From contig NZ_JAACZO010000022.1 in assembly GCF_010993975.1 (NCBI RefSeq), positions 248,001 to 312,000 of the forward strand: 64,000 nt of DNA. The letters run 5' to 3'. How positions within the stretch are numbered: the stretch's first letter is position 1; the number at the start of each line of letters is the position of its first letter. This document shows positions 17,448 to 26,692 of the stretch, one piece after another. Source of the DNA: Halomonas faecis. Its GTDB lineage: Bacteria > Pseudomonadota > Gammaproteobacteria > Pseudomonadales > Halomonadaceae. The notes beneath the pieces are model-generated. The model was not told the origin of the DNA. It saw nothing but the letters and a program-made list of their open reading frames with translations, and searched no databases. Made by a program: the position numbers and the translations under genes.

Positions 17448-17573
17448 GCTTCGGGCTTCGGGCTTCGGGCTTCGGGCTTCGGGCTTCGGGCTTCGGGCTT
17501 CGGGCTTCGGGCTTCGGGCTTCGGGCTTCGGGCTTCGGGCTTCGGGCTTCGGGCTTCGGGCTTCGGGCTTCGG
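17448..17573. repeat. Heptanucleotide tandem array, 18 copies of GCTTCGG
   Basis: Exactly 18 perfect copies of the 7-mer GCTTCGG (126 bp) lie between the ycgN start and the ycgL end. Because 7 is not a multiple of 3 the array is open in several frames, producing artificial SPKPEAR-type translations. The array begins 32 bases upstream of the ycgN ATG, in its leader or promoter region, so copy-number variation could change ycgN expression. Confidence 0.95.
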
Positions 17574-17611
17574 CAGCATGATGCGCCGGCGCCGCCATCT
17601 TGCAACTTCCC

Positions 17612-17646
17612 GCTCGTGGCTCGTAGCTCGCAGCCCGTGGCTCGCG
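17612..17646. repeat. Degenerate heptamer repeat, five copies of GCYCGYR
   Basis: Five contiguous 7-mers (GCTCGTG, GCTCGTA, GCTCGCA, GCCCGTG, GCTCGCG) follow the perfect GCTTCGG array after 38 bases. They share the period and the GC-C-G skeleton with it, suggesting an older, decayed array or a related repeat family. Confidence 0.75.
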
Positions 17647-17654
17647 GCTCTCCC

Positions 17655-17951
17655 TCAATATTTCGCTTGCGTCGGCGTACGATACAGGTCGAGAAGATAC
17701 TCCTCCTTGGCCGGGGGCATCTGCAGGTAGTAACCCTTGTCGCGAATCGCCGCCATGACGTCACCGGCCCGGGCACGAGCCAGCCGCTTGTCCGCCGTCA
17801 AGATCATCGTCATCGTGGAAACCGGCTTGCCGAAGCGCTCGAGCAAAACTTCCGGCACGTCGACGAGGCCACGTCGCTTGTCCACGTAGAGATACATTTC
17901 CTCGTTACGGGCGCTCTTGAATATTTCGCAAAGCAGCTTGTCGTCGGTCAT
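17655..17951 (-). CDS. ycgL: YcgL-domain protein
   Basis: About 98 aa, of the small YcgL (UPF0745) family found beside rnd and ycgN in gammaproteobacteria. Visible family features are CEIFKSARNEEMYLYVDK near the N-terminus, VPEVLLERFGKP, and DKGYYLQMPP toward the end. Start ATG 17951 overlaps the rnd stop as ATGA, so it is translationally coupled to rnd. Function unknown. The in-frame sequence upstream of this ATG belongs to rnd. Confidence 0.9.
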   Translation of the reverse strand: MTDDKLLCEIFKSARNEEMYLYVDKRRGLVDVPEVLLERFGKPVSTMTMILTADKRLARARAGDVMAAIRDKGYYLQMPPAKEEYLLDLYRTPTQAKY

Positions 17952-19078
17952 CGGTCGCTCACCTCGCCAAGGGCTCGGGTCAGGTCGGCGGTCAGCCGCT
18001 CGCCACGCCAACCGGTGGGCAACGGCAAGGCCTGGTCGGCCAAGTCGGCCACCACCAGGGCTTCCAGGTCACGGCGGCGCAGCAACACCTCGGGAGCCAG
18101 ACCGAGCCGCTCAGCCTCGGCATTGACCACTCGCTTGAGCGCCTTGAGACGCTGCTTGAAGGCCGGCGTCATGGGCGAAGGCAGCGCCGCCGGCAGCGAC
18201 TCGGCATCGCGCTGCCGAGCTTCCTGGACCAGAGCCAGCAACGTATCGCCGTCACGCTTGATCAGGCTCGGCTTGATGTCATCCACCTCGGCCAGCTGGT
18301 GCCGGTTCTCGGGCAGCCGCTCGGCCACGCTGTAGAGTACCCGGTCGTTGACCAGCCAACCACGCGGCAGGTTGCGCCGCCGCGCCTCACCTTCTCGCCA
18401 GGTGGTCAGCAGCCGATACGCTTCGATGCCCCGCGGCGGCAGGCGCCACAGCTGGCGGTGACGGCGGTACCACTGGCCATCGGCGGCGTCGCTGCGCAGC
18501 GCTTGGGCGACCAGCTCACGGCAGTCCTCGAGGAGCCAGGCGAAACGCCCCAGCCGCTCCAGCTCCGCGCGCTGCCGCTCCCATACTTGCAGCAGAAAGG
18601 TCACGTCCAGGGCCGCATACAGGCGCTGCGACTCGGAAAGCGGGCGCGCCAGCCAGTCCGAACGGGTCTCGTCCTTGGGCAGGTTCATTCCGGTCCAGTG
18701 CTCTACCAGCCGCTGGTAGCCCATGGCCGGGTCGTCGCCGAGCAGCGCCTGCGCCACCTGGGTATCCACCAGCGGAGCCACACTGACGCCGGCCCAGTGC
18801 GCCAGCACTTCGAGGTCTTCGCTGGAGGCGTGCAGCAGCTTGAGCGGCCCCTCGGCAAGCAGATCGCGAAACGCTCTCGTGCACTCGACGTCGAGCGGGT
18901 CGACCAGATAGGCAAGGCCACCCGCGGAGAACTGGATCAGTGCCGGAACCGGATGGAATGTCTTCTCGCGAAAGAACTCAGTATCCAGTGCCAGGGGCGA
19001 AGCGTCGGCCACGTCGGCGCAGGCGGCATCGAGTGCCTCGGGGGTGTCGATCCAGCGTATCTCGGGGGTCAGAGTCAT
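17948..19078 (-). CDS. rnd: Ribonuclease D
   Basis: A 376-aa 3'-5' exoribonuclease that trims tRNA and other stable RNA 3' ends. The DEDDy catalytic set is visible: Asp32/Glu34 in LDTEFFREKTF, LHASSEDLEVL, LVDTQVAQ, and Tyr/Asp in SQRLYAALDVTFLL. HRDC-type domains occupy the C-terminal half (~residues 205-375). Length matches E. coli RNase D (375). It is followed by ycgL with an ATGA overlap. The gap to recR is only 33 bases, so it may belong to the dnaX-ybaB-recR transcript. Confidence 0.93.
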   Translation of the reverse strand: MTLTPEIRWIDTPEALDAACADVADASPLALDTEFFREKTFHPVPALIQFSAGGLAYLVDPLDVECTRAFRDLLAEGPLKLLHASSEDLEVLAHWAGVSVAPLVDTQVAQALLGDDPAMGYQRLVEHWTGMNLPKDETRSDWLARPLSESQRLYAALDVTFLLQVWERQRAELERLGRFAWLLEDCRELVAQALRSDAADGQWYRRHRQLWRLPPRGIEAYRLLTTWREGEARRRNLPRGWLVNDRVLYSVAERLPENRHQLAEVDDIKPSLIKRDGDTLLALVQEARQRDAESLPAALPSPMTPAFKQRLKALKRVVNAEAERLGLAPEVLLRRRDLEALVVADLADQALPLPTGWRGERLTADLTRALGEVSDR

Positions 19079-19111
19079 GCATCAATCCGGCAGGAAGAAA
19101 TAAAGACGGCG

Positions 19112-19717
19112 TCACTCGCCACGAAACGGCAGGCGACCGCTGAAAGCGCGGGTCAGGGTACCACCATCGACGTACTCGAGCTCGCCGCCCATGGGCACGC
19201 CATAGGCGAGCCGCGATAGCCGTACGCCGTAGGTCTCGAGCTGGGCAGCGATATAGTGTGCCGTGGCTTCGCCCTCCACCGTCGGATTGGTGGCCAGTAT
19301 CACCTCTTCCACCCCATCCTGGCTGACCCGGGCCTCGAGCTGATCGAGGCCGATGTCCTCGGGACCGATGCCGTCCAGCGGCGAAAGGTGACCGTGCAGC
19401 ACGAAGTAGCGGCCGCGATAGCCGCCCGCTTCCTCGATGGCCAGCTGGTCGGCAGGGGATTCCACCACGCACAGCACGCTGTCGTCGCGCCGTGCGCTCG
19501 CGCACAGCGTACACAGCGGCTCTTCGGTGAGGGTGCGGCACCGCTCGCAATAGCCGACCCGTTCCAGCGCCGCGCCCAGCACCTCGGTCAGCCGCCGACC
19601 GCCATCGCGATCACGTTCGAGCAGATGCAAGGCCATGCGCTGGGCGGTCTTGGGGCCGACGCCGGGCAACACCCGCAACGACTCCATCAATTTCTCGACG
19701 AGGGGAGAAAAACTCAT
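19112..19717 (-). CDS. recR: Recombination mediator RecR
   Basis: 201 aa, the normal length. It acts with RecF and RecO to load RecA on gapped DNA. The helix-hairpin-helix [13 protein letters not shown], the four-cysteine zinc finger (CERC ... CTLC, residues ~57-72) and the Toprim domain with [15 protein letters not shown] and [12 protein letters not shown] are all present. It lies downstream of ybaB in the classic dnaX-ybaB-recR order. Confidence 0.96.
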   Translation of the reverse strand: MSFSPLVEKLMESLRVLPGVGPKTAQRMALHLLERDRDGGRRLTEVLGAALERVGYCERCRTLTEEPLCTLCASARRDDSVLCVVESPADQLAIEEAGGYRGRYFVLHGHLSPLDGIGPEDIGLDQLEARVSQDGVEEVILATNPTVEGEATAHYIAAQLETYGVRLSRLAYGVPMGGELEYVDGGTLTRAFSGRLPFRGE

Positions 19718-19789
19718 AAACGGTCTCTGGCCGGCTCGTACTGAAACGCCACTACGCCCTTTGCTCGAGCGCAGCCGGTTTCAGTCGAG

Positions 19790-20116
19790 TCAGAAGGGCA
19801 TCTTGAAGCCGGGCGGCAGAGTCAACCCCGCGGTGGCTTCTTCCATCCGCTCCTTGGTGTTGGCCTCGACCTTGCGCACGGCATCGTTCACCGCCGCGGC
19901 CAGCAGATCCTCGAGCAGCTCCTTGTCCTCTTCCATGACGCTGGGATCGATGTCGACCTTGCTGACGTCATGGCGACCGTTCATGGTCACCTTGATCATG
20001 CCGGCACCGGCTTCGCCGGTCACTTCTGCGCGGGCGACTTCTTCCTGCGCCTGCTGCACCTTTTCCTGCATTTCCTGGGCCTGCTTCATCAGGTTGCCCA
20101 TTCCACCCTTCATCAT
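19790..20116 (-). CDS. ybaB: YbaB/EbfC nucleoid-associated protein
   Basis: A 108-aa small dimeric DNA-binding protein of the YbaB/EbfC family. It has the [16 protein letters not shown] start, the central [16 protein letters not shown] strand region, and helical [14 protein letters not shown], ending in [10 protein letters not shown]. It is encoded between dnaX and recR, as in most gammaproteobacteria. Confidence 0.95.
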   Translation of the reverse strand: MMKGGMGNLMKQAQEMQEKVQQAQEEVARAEVTGEAGAGMIKVTMNGRHDVSKVDIDPSVMEEDKELLEDLLAAAVNDAVRKVEANTKERMEEATAGLTLPPGFKMPF

Positions 20117-20147
20117 GGTGATTCCTCTTGGGTTGGGGTCGTTACCG

Positions 20148-22097
20148 TCAGTGACCGGCGGTCACGTCGAGAGGTTTGACCGTTGACTCGATCAGGCGTG
20201 CACCGAAGACCTGCTTCAGCTGCTGCACGTGAGGGTCGCCACTGAGCGCCTCGACCGCCTCGGCATGGCGCGCGGCCGCCAGGCGGTCGGCTCGTTGGCG
20301 CGGCGTCTCGACATCGGCCGGCAGCTCACCGGGCTCCAGCGCCAGGCGGCGCTCGACTCCCTGGGCAGCCAGCGCTTCCTGAATCCGGCGCACGTGGACC
20401 TCGGCGTTCATCGCCGACTGGGAAGGATCGAGTCGCAGCACGAGCCGCTCGCCATCGTCGCTTTCGACCACGCAATGGGCGGCCAGGTTGCGTGTCAGCC
20501 CGCCCAGCCCCAGCGCATCGAAGCGTTCCAGCCAGTCGGCATGGGCAAGGCGCTGGCCCGCGGCACTCTCGCTGGGAATCTCGCCGACGGCGGAATCCGG
20601 GGCACCGGGCGCGGGCGTTTCCGCCGCTTGCGGTGCCGCAGATGCGGCAGGGGGAGGCTCGTCCGCCGGTCGAGGCCTCGTCGCGCCAGCCGACGCCGGG
20701 GCGTCGGCGGAATCCCCCGAAGCCATCGGCTCGGCAGCAGCGGCATCCGGCAGCGGCTCCCAGGGCGGCGGTTCTGCTCGGGGCGGTTCATCGACCGCAG
20801 GCGGGGTCTCCGACACCGGCGCCACGGGTGGCGAGTCGGGCGAATCCAGGCTGGCGGCCGAAGGCGCTTCCGCGGCCGGCGTAGAGGCAGGCCCAGCGCC
20901 GCCGGTCGGCGGCGAACGCTGCGACTCGTTCGAACTCCCCTGCGCACCGGGGTCGCCGCGCATGGGCAGCGGGGTCTGCGGCGGCTTGGGGACGCCCTGG
21001 GGGCGGAAGGCCAGCATGCGCAGCAGCGTCATTTCCAACGCCGTGCGCAAATCCGGCGCATGGACCATGTCGCCCCGTCCCTGGAGTCCGATCTGATAGT
21101 AGAGCTGAACGTCCTCGGCGGCGAACCGACCCGCCAGGGCCAGCAGGGTGTCACGGTCGCCGTGACCGTTGTCCAGGGCATCCGGCACCATCTGCGCCAC
21201 CGCCAGGCGGTGCAGCACGGCGGTCAGGTCGTCGAGCACGGCAGCGAAGTCCGGGCCCTGCTCGGCCAGGGCGGCCACCTCGGCGAGCAGGCGCTGTGCA
21301 TCCACCTCGGCCAGCGCTTCGAGAAGCGCCAGCACGTGGCGATGGTCGAGAGTGCCGAGCATCGCCGCCACGTCGACGTGGCGCACCTCACCCTGGCCGA
21401 AGGCGATGGCCTGGTCGGTCAAGCTCATGGCGTCGCGCATGGAGCCTTCGGCGGCCTTGCCGAGCAGCCACAGCGCTTCCTCTTCGTAATTCACGCCTTC
21501 GGCGTCGAGCACTTGGGTCAGGTGGCCGACGATGCGCTCCGGGGGCATGTGCTTGAGGGTGAACTGCAGGCAGCGCGACAGCACCGTCACCGGCAACTTC
21601 TGCGGATCGGTGGTGGCGAGCAGGAATTTCACGTGGGGCGGCGGTTCTTCCAGGGTCTTTAGCAGCGCATTGAAGCTGTGGCTGGAGAGCATGTGCACCT
21701 CGTCGATGAGGTACACCTTGTAACGTCCCTGGGTCGGCGCGTACTGCACGTTGTCGAGCAGCTCGCGGGTATCCTCCACCTTGGTGCGCGAGGCGGCGTC
21801 CACTTCGATCAGGTCGACGAAACGCCCCTCGTCGATGGTCCGGCAGCTGTCGCACTCGCCGCACGGCGTAGAGGTCACGCCTTCGTCACCGCGCCCCTTG
21901 GCCGTGCAGTTCAGGCACTTGGCCAATATTCGCGCCAGCGTCGTCTTGCCCACGCCGCGTGTGCCGGTGAACAGGTAGGCATGGTGCAAACGGCCCTGGT
22001 CCAGGGCGTTCACCAGCGCACGCTGGACGTGCTCCTGACCGACCAGCTCATGGAAGGTGCGCGGTCGCCACTTGCGGGCCAGAACCTGATAGCTCAT
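20148..22097 (-). CDS. dnaX: DNA polymerase III subunits gamma/tau
   Basis: 649 aa, the clamp-loader ATPase. Motifs: GTRGVGKTT (Walker A), zinc-binding cysteines CLNC ... CGECDSC, IDEVHML (Walker B), and the sensor/SRC arginine in VLSRCLQF. A long Pro/Ala/Ser/Glu-rich linker (~residues 385-530) connects to the tau-specific C-terminal domain that binds the polymerase core. No A-rich slippery run like the E. coli frameshift site is visible, so a gamma product is not predicted here. The start [12 protein letters not shown] at 22097 is the family N-terminus; open frame upstream of it is shadow of rmuC. Confidence 0.95.
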   Translation of the reverse strand: MSYQVLARKWRPRTFHELVGQEHVQRALVNALDQGRLHHAYLFTGTRGVGKTTLARILAKCLNCTAKGRGDEGVTSTPCGECDSCRTIDEGRFVDLIEVDAASRTKVEDTRELLDNVQYAPTQGRYKVYLIDEVHMLSSHSFNALLKTLEEPPPHVKFLLATTDPQKLPVTVLSRCLQFTLKHMPPERIVGHLTQVLDAEGVNYEEEALWLLGKAAEGSMRDAMSLTDQAIAFGQGEVRHVDVAAMLGTLDHRHVLALLEALAEVDAQRLLAEVAALAEQGPDFAAVLDDLTAVLHRLAVAQMVPDALDNGHGDRDTLLALAGRFAAEDVQLYYQIGLQGRGDMVHAPDLRTALEMTLLRMLAFRPQGVPKPPQTPLPMRGDPGAQGSSNESQRSPPTGGAGPASTPAAEAPSAASLDSPDSPPVAPVSETPPAVDEPPRAEPPPWEPLPDAAAAEPMASGDSADAPASAGATRPRPADEPPPAASAAPQAAETPAPGAPDSAVGEIPSESAAGQRLAHADWLERFDALGLGGLTRNLAAHCVVESDDGERLVLRLDPSQSAMNAEVHVRRIQEALAAQGVERRLALEPGELPADVETPRQRADRLAAARHAEAVEALSGDPHVQQLKQVFGARLIESTVKPLDVTAGH

Positions 22098-22162
22098 GCG
22101 GCGTGGGATCCTTGCAGCGTAGGGTGGCGGGCTCGGGGCCCGAGAATCGACGATCGCCTGCC

Positions 22163-22191
22163 ATTCTAGCGACTGGGGGCGACGGCGGAAA
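22163..22191 (-). promoter_or_regulatory. Candidate dnaX promoter
   Basis: On the minus strand TTTCCG and TAGAAT (5 of 6 to the -10 consensus) are 17 bases apart, about 66 bases upstream of the dnaX start. The -35 element is poor. Confidence 0.4.
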
Positions 22192-22200
22192 GCAAGGCGG

Positions 22201-22229
22201 CTGAAAAGACACCTGTTCCGATGTACAGT
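22201..22229 (+). promoter_or_regulatory. Candidate rmuC promoter with LexA (SOS) box
   Basis: CTGT-N8-ACAG at 22213-22228 is an exact match to the core LexA operator of gammaproteobacteria. It overlaps a candidate -10 (TACAGT, 22224-22229) that lies 17 bases after CTGAAA (22201-22206), so bound LexA would block this promoter. The start of rmuC is 37 bases downstream. The nearby palindrome GTACA-G-TGTAC (22223-22233) partly coincides. Confidence 0.55.
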
Positions 22230-22265
22230 GTACGCACTACCCTGCATGAGCCCCCGGAGGCGTCC

Positions 22266-23693
22266 ATGACCTTCTCTCCCCCGCTTCTGGCAGCTCTCGG
22301 CGGCGCGCTGGCGCTGCTGCTCGGCATCGGCATCGGCGTGCTGCTGGGCGCGCGCCGCCACCGCCTGGCGCGCGCCCACCATGCCGAGGCCCTGGCCACT
22401 CTGGAGGCCAGGCTCGCCGAGACCCGCGAGGCGCTCACCGCCGCCCAGGCGCACCAGGAAGCCGCCCGGGAGACCCGTGACCGCTACCACCAGTGGTGGC
22501 AGGAGGAGAAGGCCGCTCGCGAGCGGGTGGCGGCGGAGCTCGGCGAGCTGAACGCCCGCCACGCCGAGCTCGCCACCACGCTCGAGCAGAAGCAGCACCA
22601 CTTCGCCGAGCAGCTCAAGCTGCTGCGCGAGAGCCGCGACCAGCTCAAACAGGAGTTCGAGACCCTCGCCAACGATATCCTCGAGCGCAAGGGCAAGGCA
22701 TTCTCCGAGCAGTCTCAGCAGCACATCCAGGGGCTGCTGCAACCGCTGCACAGCGAAGTGAAAGGGTTTCGTCAGCAGGTGGAGACGCTGCATCGCGCCG
22801 ACACCGAACAGCGCGCCAGCCTGCGCACCGAGCTCCAGCACCTGCAGGCGCTCAATCGCGAGATCACCGGCCAGGCGGGCCGACTCACCGAAGCCCTGCA
22901 GGGACAGAAGAAGATCCAGGGCAACTGGGGCGAGCTGATGCTCGAGAACGTGCTGGAAGGCTCCGGGCTGCGCCCCGGCAAGGATTACCAGCGCGAGCCC
23001 AGCTTCGCCACCGATGCCGGACGCCGGCGCCCCGATGCCATCGTCTACCTGCCCCAGGGCAAGCACCTGGTGATCGACGCCAAGACCTCGCTTGCCGCCT
23101 ACGTGCGCTACGTCAATGCCGAAGACGAAGTCGAGCGCCACCGGGCATTGGCCGATCATGCCCGCGCGGTGAGCGAGCGCATCACCGAGCTGGCCGACAA
23201 GCACTATTATGCCCTGCCGGGGCTCAATTCACCCGAGGTAGTGGTGATGTTCATCCCGGTGGAGTCGGCCTACGTCGAGGCGCTGAAGCACGACGAGGCG
23301 CTCTACCAGCGCGCCATCGAGAGCAACGTGCTGGTCGCCACGCCCACCACCCTGCTGACCAGCCTCAACATCGTGCGCCAGCTGTGGCGCTTCGAGGACC
23401 AGAGCCGCCACAGCGCCGAGCTCGCCGACCGTGCCGAGAGGGTCTACAACAAGCTGCGCCTGTTCGTGGAGAGCCTGCAGGAGGTGGGCAAGAAGCTCGA
23501 CGGCGCCCGCGAAAGTTACGACGAGGCGATGAATCGCCTGGTCAGCGGCCGCGGCAACCTGATCAAGCAGGCCGCCGAGTTCCAGGAACTCGGCGTGGCC
23601 GTCAAAAAGGAGCTGCCCGGCGAACTGGTGGAGCGCGCCGAGCTGGAACTCGACACCCGCCGCGAGCGCGAGACCTCACGCAACGAGGAGTGA
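22266..23693 (+). CDS. rmuC: DNA recombination protein RmuC
   Basis: 475 aa. A single N-terminal membrane helix (residues ~5-27) is followed by a long coiled coil (~30-190). The RmuC nuclease-like domain (~195-420) has GNWGELMLENVLE, FATDAGRRRPDAIVYLP, KHLVIDAKTSLAAY and VVMFIPVESAYVEAL. The acidic/lysine residues in PDAIVYLP and VIDAKTS resemble a PD-(D/E)xK core. In E. coli RmuC limits recombination at inverted repeats. Start ATG 22266 has GGAGG five bases upstream. It diverges from dnaX behind a LexA-type box, suggesting damage-inducible expression. Confidence 0.93.
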   Translation: MTFSPPLLAALGGALALLLGIGIGVLLGARRHRLARAHHAEALATLEARLAETREALTAAQAHQEAARETRDRYHQWWQEEKAARERVAAELGELNARHAELATTLEQKQHHFAEQLKLLRESRDQLKQEFETLANDILERKGKAFSEQSQQHIQGLLQPLHSEVKGFRQQVETLHRADTEQRASLRTELQHLQALNREITGQAGRLTEALQGQKKIQGNWGELMLENVLEGSGLRPGKDYQREPSFATDAGRRRPDAIVYLPQGKHLVIDAKTSLAAYVRYVNAEDEVERHRALADHARAVSERITELADKHYYALPGLNSPEVVVMFIPVESAYVEALKHDEALYQRAIESNVLVATPTTLLTSLNIVRQLWRFEDQSRHSAELADRAERVYNKLRLFVESLQEVGKKLDGARESYDEAMNRLVSGRGNLIKQAAEFQELGVAVKKELPGELVERAELELDTRRERETSRNEE

Positions 23694-23702
23694 CGCACCG
23701 GC

Positions 23703-24674
23703 TTACTGCACCGTCTCCTGCTCGCCGAAGCACCCCTCGAAGAGCGCCGTGGAGAGGTAGCGCTCGGCGCTGTCGGGCAGGATCACCACGATGTTCTTGC
23801 CGCGGTGCTCGGGCTGCCGACCCACGCGCACGGCAGCCGCCACGGCAGCACCGCAAGAAATGCCCGCCAGAATGCCCTCCTCCTGCATCAGGCGGTGTGC
23901 CATGGCCATGGCGTCCTCGTTGCTCACCGTCTCGGCCTGGTCGACCAGCGACAGATCGAGGTTGGCGGGAATGAAGCCGGCGCCGATGCCCTGAATCTTG
24001 TGGGGAGCATGAGTCAGCGCTTCGCCCTTGCGCGTCTGGGTGATCAGCGGCGAGTCGCTGGGCTCGACCGCCACGGTGGTGATCGCCTTGCCCTGAGTGT
24101 GCTTGATGTAGCGCGAGACGCCGGTGAGCGTGCCGCCGGTACCCACGCCGGACACCAGGATGTCCACCGCTCCGTCGCTGTCCGCCCAGATCTCCGGCCC
24201 GGTGGTGGTTTCGTGGATCCGCGGGTTGGCCGGATTCTCGAACTGCTGCGGCATGAAGTAGGTTTCCGGCGCGCTGGCGGCGATCTCCTCGGCCTTGGCG
24301 ATGGCGCCCGGCATGCCCTTGGCCGGCTCGGTGAGCACCAGTTCGGCGCCCAGCGCCTTGAGCACCTTGCGCCGCTCCAGGCTCATGGAGGCGGGCATGG
24401 TCAGTACCAGCGGATAGCCCCGGGCCGCAGCCACGAAGGCCAAGGCGATGCCGGTGTTGCCGCTGGTGGGCTCGATGATGCGCATGCCGGGCCTCAGCAC
24501 ACCGCGTTCCTCGGCGTCCCAGATCATAGCCGCGCCGATGCGGCACTTCACGGAGTAGGCCGGGTTGCGCCCCTCGATCTTGGCCCAGATGGTCACCCCC
24601 TCGTTGACTCGATTGAGCTGGACCAGCGGCGTATTGCCGATGGAGCGGGAATTGTCGGAATGGATTCTTGCCAT
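23703..24674 (-). CDS. cysK: Cysteine synthase A (O-acetylserine sulfhydrylase)
   Basis: 323 aa, exactly the length of E. coli CysK. PLP-dependent enzyme making L-cysteine from O-acetylserine and sulfide. The PLP lysine is Lys43 in [11 protein letters not shown], which is the CysK form of this motif. Other marks are [12 protein letters not shown], the phosphate loop [10 protein letters not shown], and [11 protein letters not shown]. The C-terminal ~10 residues are [10 protein letters not shown]. Start ATG 24674 has GGAG seven bases upstream; longer in-frame extension lacks family similarity. It faces rmuC tail to tail with a 9-base gap, without a clear terminator. Confidence 0.95.
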   Translation of the reverse strand: MARIHSDNSRSIGNTPLVQLNRVNEGVTIWAKIEGRNPAYSVKCRIGAAMIWDAEERGVLRPGMRIIEPTSGNTGIALAFVAAARGYPLVLTMPASMSLERRKVLKALGAELVLTEPAKGMPGAIAKAEEIAASAPETYFMPQQFENPANPRIHETTTGPEIWADSDGAVDILVSGVGTGGTLTGVSRYIKHTQGKAITTVAVEPSDSPLITQTRKGEALTHAPHKIQGIGAGFIPANLDLSLVDQAETVSNEDAMAMAHRLMQEEGILAGISCGAAVAAAVRVGRQPEHRGKNIVVILPDSAERYLSTALFEGCFGEQETVQ

Positions 24675-24839
24675 GAAAGTTCTCCAAGCGGAATTGGGGT
24701 GGGTGGGAGCGAGCAGGCCATCGACGCCTGATTCGGCGATGGTAGCACTGGCTTTCGCCGCCTGCTCCGCCCGCCTGGCCATGCCCCATGCCCGACAGGT
24801 GAGATCTGGCGTTCGAGGCTGGCGAGTACTCACTCTGCC

Positions 24840-24866
24840 TAAAGAAGACCCGCCATTCGCCGAAAG
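24840..24866 (+). promoter_or_regulatory. Sigma-28 (FliA) promoter of the chemoreceptor gene
   Basis: TAAAGAAG-N11-GCCGAAAG matches both cores (TAAAG and GCCGA) of the flagellar sigma factor consensus TAAAGTTT-N11-GCCGATAA with the exact spacing. It lies about 100 bases upstream of the chemoreceptor start in the 289-base gap shared with cysK, so the receptor is expected to be in the late flagellar regulon. Confidence 0.65.
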
Positions 24867-24963
24867 AGGTATTGATGGCGCGCCCAGGCGTGCGTCGCAC
24901 AACAAAGCAAGGGGTACCTCGATGCCCCAGACCACACAAGACCGGACACGCAGAGGCCCACAC

Positions 24964-26655
24964 ATGCTCGAGAAACTGCACCGCATCAACGTCAAGTATA
25001 CGCTGGCTTTCATCGGCGTCGCCGTGGCCCTGGTCATCGTCGTGATCGCCGATGCCCTGCTGGTAGGCAGCGTGCGACAACGCATGACCGAATTCAGCGG
25101 TGCCTTCAACCCGGCCGTCTCGGCCGTGCTCAACGCCGACCGCGACCTCTACCAGGCCCGCGTGGCCGAGTTCGCCGTGCTCGACGCAGAGCCGGGCAGC
25201 GACGCTGCCGAAGCGCACTATGCCGACTATCGGGAGAACGCCGAGCAGGCCTACGACCGCATGCACGACTTCATGGCCCATCTCGACGCCTACCCCGACG
25301 TCATGCAGGGACTCGACGACTACGAGGCACGCTTCGATAACTGGCGCTCCGCTTCGCAAGCGGTCTTCGAAAGGCATCGCGACGGCGATATCGAAGCCGC
25401 CCAGGCCCAATTGATGGGCGAGTCGCAAGCCACCTTCGGTGCACTGCGCGACCTCTACGACATCGCCGGACAGAACGCCGACGCCCGCGGCGAGCGGCTA
25501 GAGGCAGACACCATCGCCACCGTGCGCGTGCAGCAGCGCTGGGTATTCGGCTTCGTCGGCCTGGTGTTCATCACCGCCCTGGCCATCGCCCTGGTCGGGC
25601 CCAATCTCATGTCGCGCTCCCTGCGTGATGTCAGTCGTCGCATCCGCGACATCACCGAAGGCGAAGGCGACCTGACCGCCCGCATCCACAGCCAGCGCAA
25701 GGACGAGATCGGCGAGCTGGCCACCGAATTCGATGCCTTCATCGCACGCATGGACCGCAGTTTCAGCGCGGTGAGCCGCAGCGCCCAGAGCGTACGCGTG
25801 GCCTCCCGCGAGATCGCCACCGGCAGCGAGGACCTGGCCTCGCGCACCGAGCAGCAGGCCTCGGCCCTGCAGCAGACGGCTTCCAGCATGGAGGAGATGT
25901 CCTCCATCGTGCGCCAGAACAGCGAATCGGCCGCTTCGGCCGACACCCTCTCCACCCAGGCCGCCGACCAAGCCGAGTCGGGCACCCAAGAAGTACGCCG
26001 CACCGTGGAGCTGATGCGCGAACTCGAGGCCAACTCGCGCCAGGTGGCCGAGATCGTCGAGGTGATCGACGGCATCGCCTTCCAGACCAACATCCTGGCG
26101 CTCAACGCCTCGGTGGAGGCCGCTCGCGCCGGCGAACATGGCCGCGGCTTCGCCGTGGTCGCCGAGGAGGTGCGCAAGCTGGCTACCCGCACCACCGAGT
26201 CCTCCCAGCAGATCCGCACCATGATCGAGGGAATCACCCAGCGCATCGCCCAGGGTGCCGAGCAGGCCGTACGCAGCGGTGAAGGCATCGAGGAGACCGT
26301 CGAGGCCATCCGCCGGGTCTCCGGGCTGATGAACGAGATCTCCGCGGCGGTGAGGGAGCAGGAGTCGGGCATCGGTCAAGTAAGCACCGCCGTCAACCAG
26401 ATGGACTCGGCCACCCAGCAGAACGTCTCGCTGGTGGAGGAAACCAGCGTCTCCGCCGCCTCGTTGCGCGAGGAGGCCGAGCGCCTGACCACCCTGGTAC
26501 AGGCCTTCCGCCTCAGCGAAGGCCAAGACGAACGGGATCCGACCCCGCACACGGCGCGTGCCGCCAGGCCGCAACGCCATGACGCGGCACGCCCTGCCAA
26601 GCCACGGCAGCTGACCCACGCCACCCAGGAAGAGGGCGAGTGGCAGGCCTTTTGA
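24964..26655 (+). CDS. Methyl-accepting chemotaxis protein
   Basis: About 563 aa. TM1 (residues ~10-33) and TM2 (~190-215) flank a periplasmic four-helix-bundle ligand domain of ~155 residues. HAMP and the signalling domain follow, with the hairpin tip [26 protein letters not shown] highly conserved. The last five residues EWQAF fit the xWxxF tether bound by CheR/CheB in high-abundance E. coli receptors (NWETF), after a Pro/Arg/Ala-rich linker. ATG 24964 (AGAGG upstream) gives a typical short N-terminus; ATG 24922 (AAGGGG upstream) is an alternative adding 14 residues. Ligand unknown. A sigma-28 promoter precedes it, and a hairpin follows. Confidence 0.93.
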   Translation: MLEKLHRINVKYTLAFIGVAVALVIVVIADALLVGSVRQRMTEFSGAFNPAVSAVLNADRDLYQARVAEFAVLDAEPGSDAAEAHYADYRENAEQAYDRMHDFMAHLDAYPDVMQGLDDYEARFDNWRSASQAVFERHRDGDIEAAQAQLMGESQATFGALRDLYDIAGQNADARGERLEADTIATVRVQQRWVFGFVGLVFITALAIALVGPNLMSRSLRDVSRRIRDITEGEGDLTARIHSQRKDEIGELATEFDAFIARMDRSFSAVSRSAQSVRVASREIATGSEDLASRTEQQASALQQTASSMEEMSSIVRQNSESAASADTLSTQAADQAESGTQEVRRTVELMRELEANSRQVAEIVEVIDGIAFQTNILALNASVEAARAGEHGRGFAVVAEEVRKLATRTTESSQQIRTMIEGITQRIAQGAEQAVRSGEGIEETVEAIRRVSGLMNEISAAVREQESGIGQVSTAVNQMDSATQQNVSLVEETSVSAASLREEAERLTTLVQAFRLSEGQDERDPTPHTARAARPQRHDAARPAKPRQLTHATQEEGEWQAF

Positions 26656-26669
26656 GGCCACGCCACTTG

Positions 26670-26691
26670 GGCCGTGCCGTATGGCGCGGCC
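26670..26691. terminator. Hairpin between chemoreceptor and LysR genes
   Basis: GGCCGTGCC-GTAT-GGCGCGGCC forms a 9-bp stem (one G-U pair) in the 37-base gap between convergent genes. No T tract follows in either direction. Confidence 0.55.
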
Positions 26692-26692
26692 C

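Noticed and set aside
17448..17646. Possible CRISPR array
   Set aside because: The units are 7-bp head-to-tail repeats without spacers, and no cas genes are present.
17437..17776. Repeat proteins read from the heptamer array (SPKPEAR and FGLRASG series)
   Set aside because: All frames through a 7-bp repeat are open; these peptides carry no start signals of their own and end in real genes.
22098..23204. A 370-residue N-terminal extension of DnaX
   Set aside because: The extension is antisense to rmuC; the DnaX family starts at ATG 22097.
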